A stretch of 31,090 nucleotides of DNA from a virus: positions 1 to 31,090 of IMG/VR virus record IMGVR_UViG_3300042534_000692; one strand, written 5' to 3'. Of the stretch, positions 28,202-31,090 are shown one piece after another. The position numbers and the translations under genes were made by a program. How positions within the stretch are numbered: the first letter of the stretch is position 1; each line of letters begins with the position of its first letter. Below the pieces are notes generated by a model. It was not told where the DNA came from. It saw only the letters and a list, made by a program, of their open reading frames with translations, and made no database searches.

Positions 28202-28342
28202 TCATTCTTGCTCTAATCGATCCAGACGATCAATATCATATTGTGCTTTAACTTTTATGCTTTCATCATCTCCTGCAAGAATCTCTTCAAGTTCTTCACG
28301 AGTGATGTCTTCTTTTCCATACCAATGTTTTTTTCTACTCAT
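28202..28342 (-). CDS. Small 46-aa protein between portal and scaffold
   Basis: A 46-aa acidic helical protein: MSRKKHWYGKEDITREELEE then ILAGDDESIKVKAQYDIDRL and DRLEQE. GGAG lies 7 bases before the ATG, and it starts 2 bases after the portal stop, so it is co-translated. Small acidic proteins occur at this place in related phages, but no family is recognised. It may be a scaffold or portal assembly helper. Confidence 0.7.
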   Translation of the reverse strand: MSRKKHWYGKEDITREELEEILAGDDESIKVKAQYDIDRLDRLEQE

Positions 28343-28344
28343 AA

Positions 28345-30381
28345 TTAGACTCCTTTTTCTGTAGTAGTTATCATCTTATCTATAAGCTCGGCTTGAGCTT
28401 TGTACATTTCAGCATCAATCTTTCTGTTTTGCATATCTAATTTAGCATTATCATGTGTTCTATCCATATGTGAATTCATAAGACTATCTATAGTAGCAAT
28501 ACCTTCAATTTGAGTATCAGTTTGATTTTTTATAGCCTGAGATTGATTCTTAATTGCTTCTGATTGCTTTTTCTTAGTATCAGCATGAAGATTTTGCATC
28601 TGAGCTATCATCATAGGATTAGGAGGCTGAGGAGCTGGTTGTCGTCCTTCGCGTTTAGCTTTAACATGTTCCGGAACTAATGCATCATCAAGCTCTCGAG
28701 CTAACTGAACAGCATTATTTAAATCTAAATTTTTGACATAATCACCAACTAAATAAGGCCTAGCGTCTGGATATATTTGCATTAAATCTTTCATCTTAGT
28801 TATATTCTCGTTTTTTTGCATTGCAAATGATGAACCAGCTTTAACTTTAATATTAAAATTTGACTTTGATATATTTGTTTCTCCATCATTGATTTTAACA
28901 CTTTTTTGTTGATTATCAGCATCTGTAATAAAAATACTTCTTTCAGTATCATAAATATGTGGAATTAATGATACGACAATTCTACCTATCTGTTCTATAG
29001 CTCTGTTTCTATTATCTATATAAACATAAGCACTGCTATATCCTTGTCTAATTTTGTTGGCAATAGCAACTCCACTGATTTCATTTCCTATATCACCTCT
29101 AGTCGATTGAAAAATACCTAGAACAGTATGAATTTCAGTATCAACATAGGCTTGCTGAGCCATGAGCGAAGAAGGGATTTCGATAGGACTTGTTTTTGAA
29201 GGAGATTGCTTTCCTGGAATTGTGCGAAAAGGTAGTAACCCTTCAATTCTATCCGGATTTTTCCACACTTCTTCATATCCAGCTATACATTCTACATCAC
29301 CGTACCACTGCTCCTTTCTACCACTCTTAATATACTGAGTAATATCACTTTTTAAAAAATTATAATATCTTTGCGCATCATGAGCAAACTCAGTAAATGA
29401 TTTTGTAATCTGTTCGCCCTCTATAGTATATGAATTACCATCCATAAAAACCAAGGGCAAAAGTTTTGAAGGCCACTTCGTTTTTTCTAAAATTTCAACT
29501 CCGCTAATTTTATAATGCCAAATCTCATAATCTTTAGTCCATCTTTCATCAACAATCTCTAATGAAACAAAATTATCAGTATAATTTCCGTATTGATCCG
29601 TTGCGTATTGAGCATAATGTGCACTTATAATTTCATCTGCATCTTTTGAATCAACTACTTCGCCGTTACTTAATAATGATATTTTTTTTCTCTTCCATTT
29701 TTTTTTATATACATCAACAACAGCAACATTGTCATTTGTCATCCACTCAAATAAACCTTCGATATTATTTTCACCAAGAGACAATCCTGTCGTTATTTCT
29801 TTGTTGGGCCATAATGCTTTAAATTCATCATGACTTAATATGTTCCACATTCCACAAAAATCACCGTCTTCTTTAGTTACATCTTTAGCCGCTGGATCAA
29901 AAAATACTGATACAGGATCCTTGATTGTCTCTATTATTATTCGTTGATTGAAACTATTAGAATTTTCAAATTCTGTATTAACTGCTATTGCTCCATACCC
30001 GAGCAACGCACATTCAAATGCTGTTTGCGCAGCTATCTCTCCTTTACTGTTATAAGCAATATCACGAACTAAACCTTCATGTATTTCTATTATTTTTTTA
30101 TCAATATTTTCGTCTGTATTAAGCTCAATATCAGCTGTATTTGATCTCTGTTCACCGACAATTTGCTGAATATAAGAATAAAGTTTATTAATTGTAAGTC
30201 TTGGTTTTCGTCTATCATCATATTCTGCTTTATCTGCTTCATCCCACTGCTCACCTAGCACTGTAAATCTTACCTCTTTTTTATATCTATCAATATTATT
30301 TTTAAAATAATTAAACCACGCATTAATGTCTTTCTTAATTTCATCTAATATATCTTTATCTGCTTTACTGTCATAACTCAT
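28345..30381 (-). CDS. Portal protein, P22 gp1-like
   Basis: A 678-aa portal, compared with 725 in P22. Start taken at ATG 30381 (MSYDSKADKDILDEI; AGGA 8 bases before), not at the TTG 9 codons earlier, which lies in the end of the terminase gene. Family features: FTVLGEQWDEADKAEYDDRR then KPRLTINKLYSYIQQIVGEQ, TAFECALLGYGAIAVNTEFE, DPVSVFFDPAAKDVTKEDGD, and the later GISGVAI-type stretch GNEISGVAIANKIRQGYSSA. The C-terminal 100 residues are Gln/Lys-rich helix (KKKQSEAIKNQSQAIKNQTD), matching the portal barrel. It follows terminase and forms the DNA entry ring. Confidence 0.92.
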   Translation of the reverse strand: MSYDSKADKDILDEIKKDINAWFNYFKNNIDRYKKEVRFTVLGEQWDEADKAEYDDRRKPRLTINKLYSYIQQIVGEQRSNTADIELNTDENIDKKIIEIHEGLVRDIAYNSKGEIAAQTAFECALLGYGAIAVNTEFENSNSFNQRIIIETIKDPVSVFFDPAAKDVTKEDGDFCGMWNILSHDEFKALWPNKEITTGLSLGENNIEGLFEWMTNDNVAVVDVYKKKWKRKKISLLSNGEVVDSKDADEIISAHYAQYATDQYGNYTDNFVSLEIVDERWTKDYEIWHYKISGVEILEKTKWPSKLLPLVFMDGNSYTIEGEQITKSFTEFAHDAQRYYNFLKSDITQYIKSGRKEQWYGDVECIAGYEEVWKNPDRIEGLLPFRTIPGKQSPSKTSPIEIPSSLMAQQAYVDTEIHTVLGIFQSTRGDIGNEISGVAIANKIRQGYSSAYVYIDNRNRAIEQIGRIVVSLIPHIYDTERSIFITDADNQQKSVKINDGETNISKSNFNIKVKAGSSFAMQKNENITKMKDLMQIYPDARPYLVGDYVKNLDLNNAVQLARELDDALVPEHVKAKREGRQPAPQPPNPMMIAQMQNLHADTKKKQSEAIKNQSQAIKNQTDTQIEGIATIDSLMNSHMDRTHDNAKLDMQNRKIDAEMYKAQAELIDKMITTTEKGV

Positions 30382-30398
30382 CTTTTTTTCCTCATTAT

Positions 30399-31090
30399 TT
30401 AAAGCCAAAAACTCTCTGGTTGATAGTAAGGTTTATCTTCAGATACAGCAGGCGTTTTATTAACATGATAACCTTCCATTGCCCCATATTGTAAACAATC
30501 AGCAATATCACTGAACGGATGACTCTTGTTAGGAACATCTCTGTAAGATTCATCACCAATTACACGCATACGCTTGTAATAATAATATCCATTCATAGAC
30601 TTGCGAAGTGTAGGACAATGTGCGCGAGAAAGCAAGAAGGCCGGCTCGCCAAAAATCAATCTTGTCAAGAAATATTTTACAGATTCGAGTCTAGGCAATA
30701 AAACATTCGTACGTGCTTGTTGTGTATTTATACCTTCTTCTCTTAATATCTCCATCGCGCTTATTGCAGCTTCTGATACACCACCACCCGCATCTCCAGA
30801 AGGATCACCAACAGAAACAACAGAACATCCTCCGTAATTCATATTTATAAAGGGCTTAACTACATCTCGAGCAAGCTCTCTGATAAACATACGTTCAGTC
30901 GTAAACTCTTTAATACACCTTAATTGACCATCATCTCTAAATTGCATAATCAAACACGCAGGAGTAAGTCCGAAATCCCAGCACAGATATATAGCTTCAT
31001 TCTCAAGCACCGGAACCTCATCTATACTATGAACATCATCATTATATTCATCGAATACATGCTTGCCTTTTACTACAATACCCCACTCTC
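30399..31090 (-). CDS. Terminase large subunit, C-terminal (nuclease) part
   Basis: The second part of the packaging terminase, entering at the window end and stopping at 30399. After the joint it reads GIVVKGKHVFDEYNDDVHSI. The RNase H-like nuclease has its acidic sites in CWDFGLTPACLIMQFRDD, VSVGDPSGDAGGGVSEAA and HPFSDIADCLQYGAMEGY. The bases 31083-31090 duplicate 1-8; treating them as one copy keeps the frame, while counting both puts a stop 11 codons on. The true protein is 518 aa. The stop lies 18 bases before the portal start. Confidence 0.93.
   Translation of the reverse strand, partial: EWGIVVKGKHVFDEYNDDVHSIDEVPVLENEAIYLCWDFGLTPACLIMQFRDDGQLRCIKEFTTERMFIRELARDVVKPFINMNYGGCSVVSVGDPSGDAGGGVSEAAISAMEILREEGINTQQARTNVLLPRLESVKYFLTRLIFGEPAFLLSRAHCPTLRKSMNGYYYYKRMRVIGDESYRDVPNKSHPFSDIADCLQYGAMEGYHVNKTPAVSEDKPYYQPESFWL

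Noticed and set aside
28179-28364. 61-codon plus-strand frame rich in Ser/Arg
   Set aside because: Antisense to the 46-aa gene, which has a good ribosome site and fits the head operon.
1-31090. tRNA genes, integrase and attachment sites
   Set aside because: No cloverleaf with the conserved GTTC arm was noticed in the gaps, and no recombinase motif was found in any translated gene. This was by eye only; a tRNA scan would be decisive.

Overview
The window reads as the whole genome of a tailed phage with a P22-like head, assembled as a circle and cut inside the large terminase gene. The last 8 bases repeat the first 8, and merging them restores one uninterrupted terminase frame of 518 codons on the minus strand, so the circle would be about 31,082 bp. 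The DNA is A+T-rich, genes are tightly packed, and Shine-Dalgarno sequences are strong (AGGAGG type). The host cannot be named from sequence. An M15 peptidase endolysin and P22-type ejection proteins fit a Gram-negative bacterium, but that is inference.

Layout: (1) 2836 to 948, minus: an early recombination set (56-aa protein, Bet/RecT annealing protein, DUF669 SSB-like protein, 71-aa protein) behind a good promoter, reading on into terminase, with an ankyrin-repeat remnant between the recombinase and the SSB. (2) 2993-4664, plus: Cro/CI-like regulator, replication initiator with an origin-like repeat cluster inside it, and a probable helicase loader. (3) 8315 to 4770, minus: about fifteen small genes, mostly unknown, including zinc-ribbon, membrane, secreted and excisionase-like HTH proteins. 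(4) 8564-9058, plus: a stand-alone RNA polymerase alpha C-terminal-domain (alphaCTD) protein and a 77-aa partner. (5) 9920 to 9055, minus: three more small genes, one an HTH protein. (6) 10173-10643, plus: a DUF5681/small-terminase-like gene. (7) 12296 to 10717, minus: endolysin, RusA resolvase, papain-like amidase and a holin-like protein. (8) 31082 to 12307, minus: portal, a 46-aa protein, scaffold, coat, gp4-like, gp10-like, a 137-aa protein, three ejection proteins sized like P22 gp7/gp20/gp16, and two long tail fibre or spike proteins.

The most interesting region is 8223-10109. It has a phage alphaCTD gene that keeps most of the DNA-contact residues of the bacterial domain. It also has a family of promoters built alike: an A-tract, TTGACA, exactly 16 bp, then TATAAT. 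Two of these carry a duplicated leader with a CTTATAAG box near the start site and a covarying hairpin just before the ribosome binding site. A pair of GCGTYATRACGT boxes flanks the divergent alphaCTD promoter region. Together these suggest a phage transcription circuit in which an alphaCTD-like protein acts at A-tract (UP-like) promoters. No integrase, tRNA, CRISPR array or reverse transcriptase was seen.
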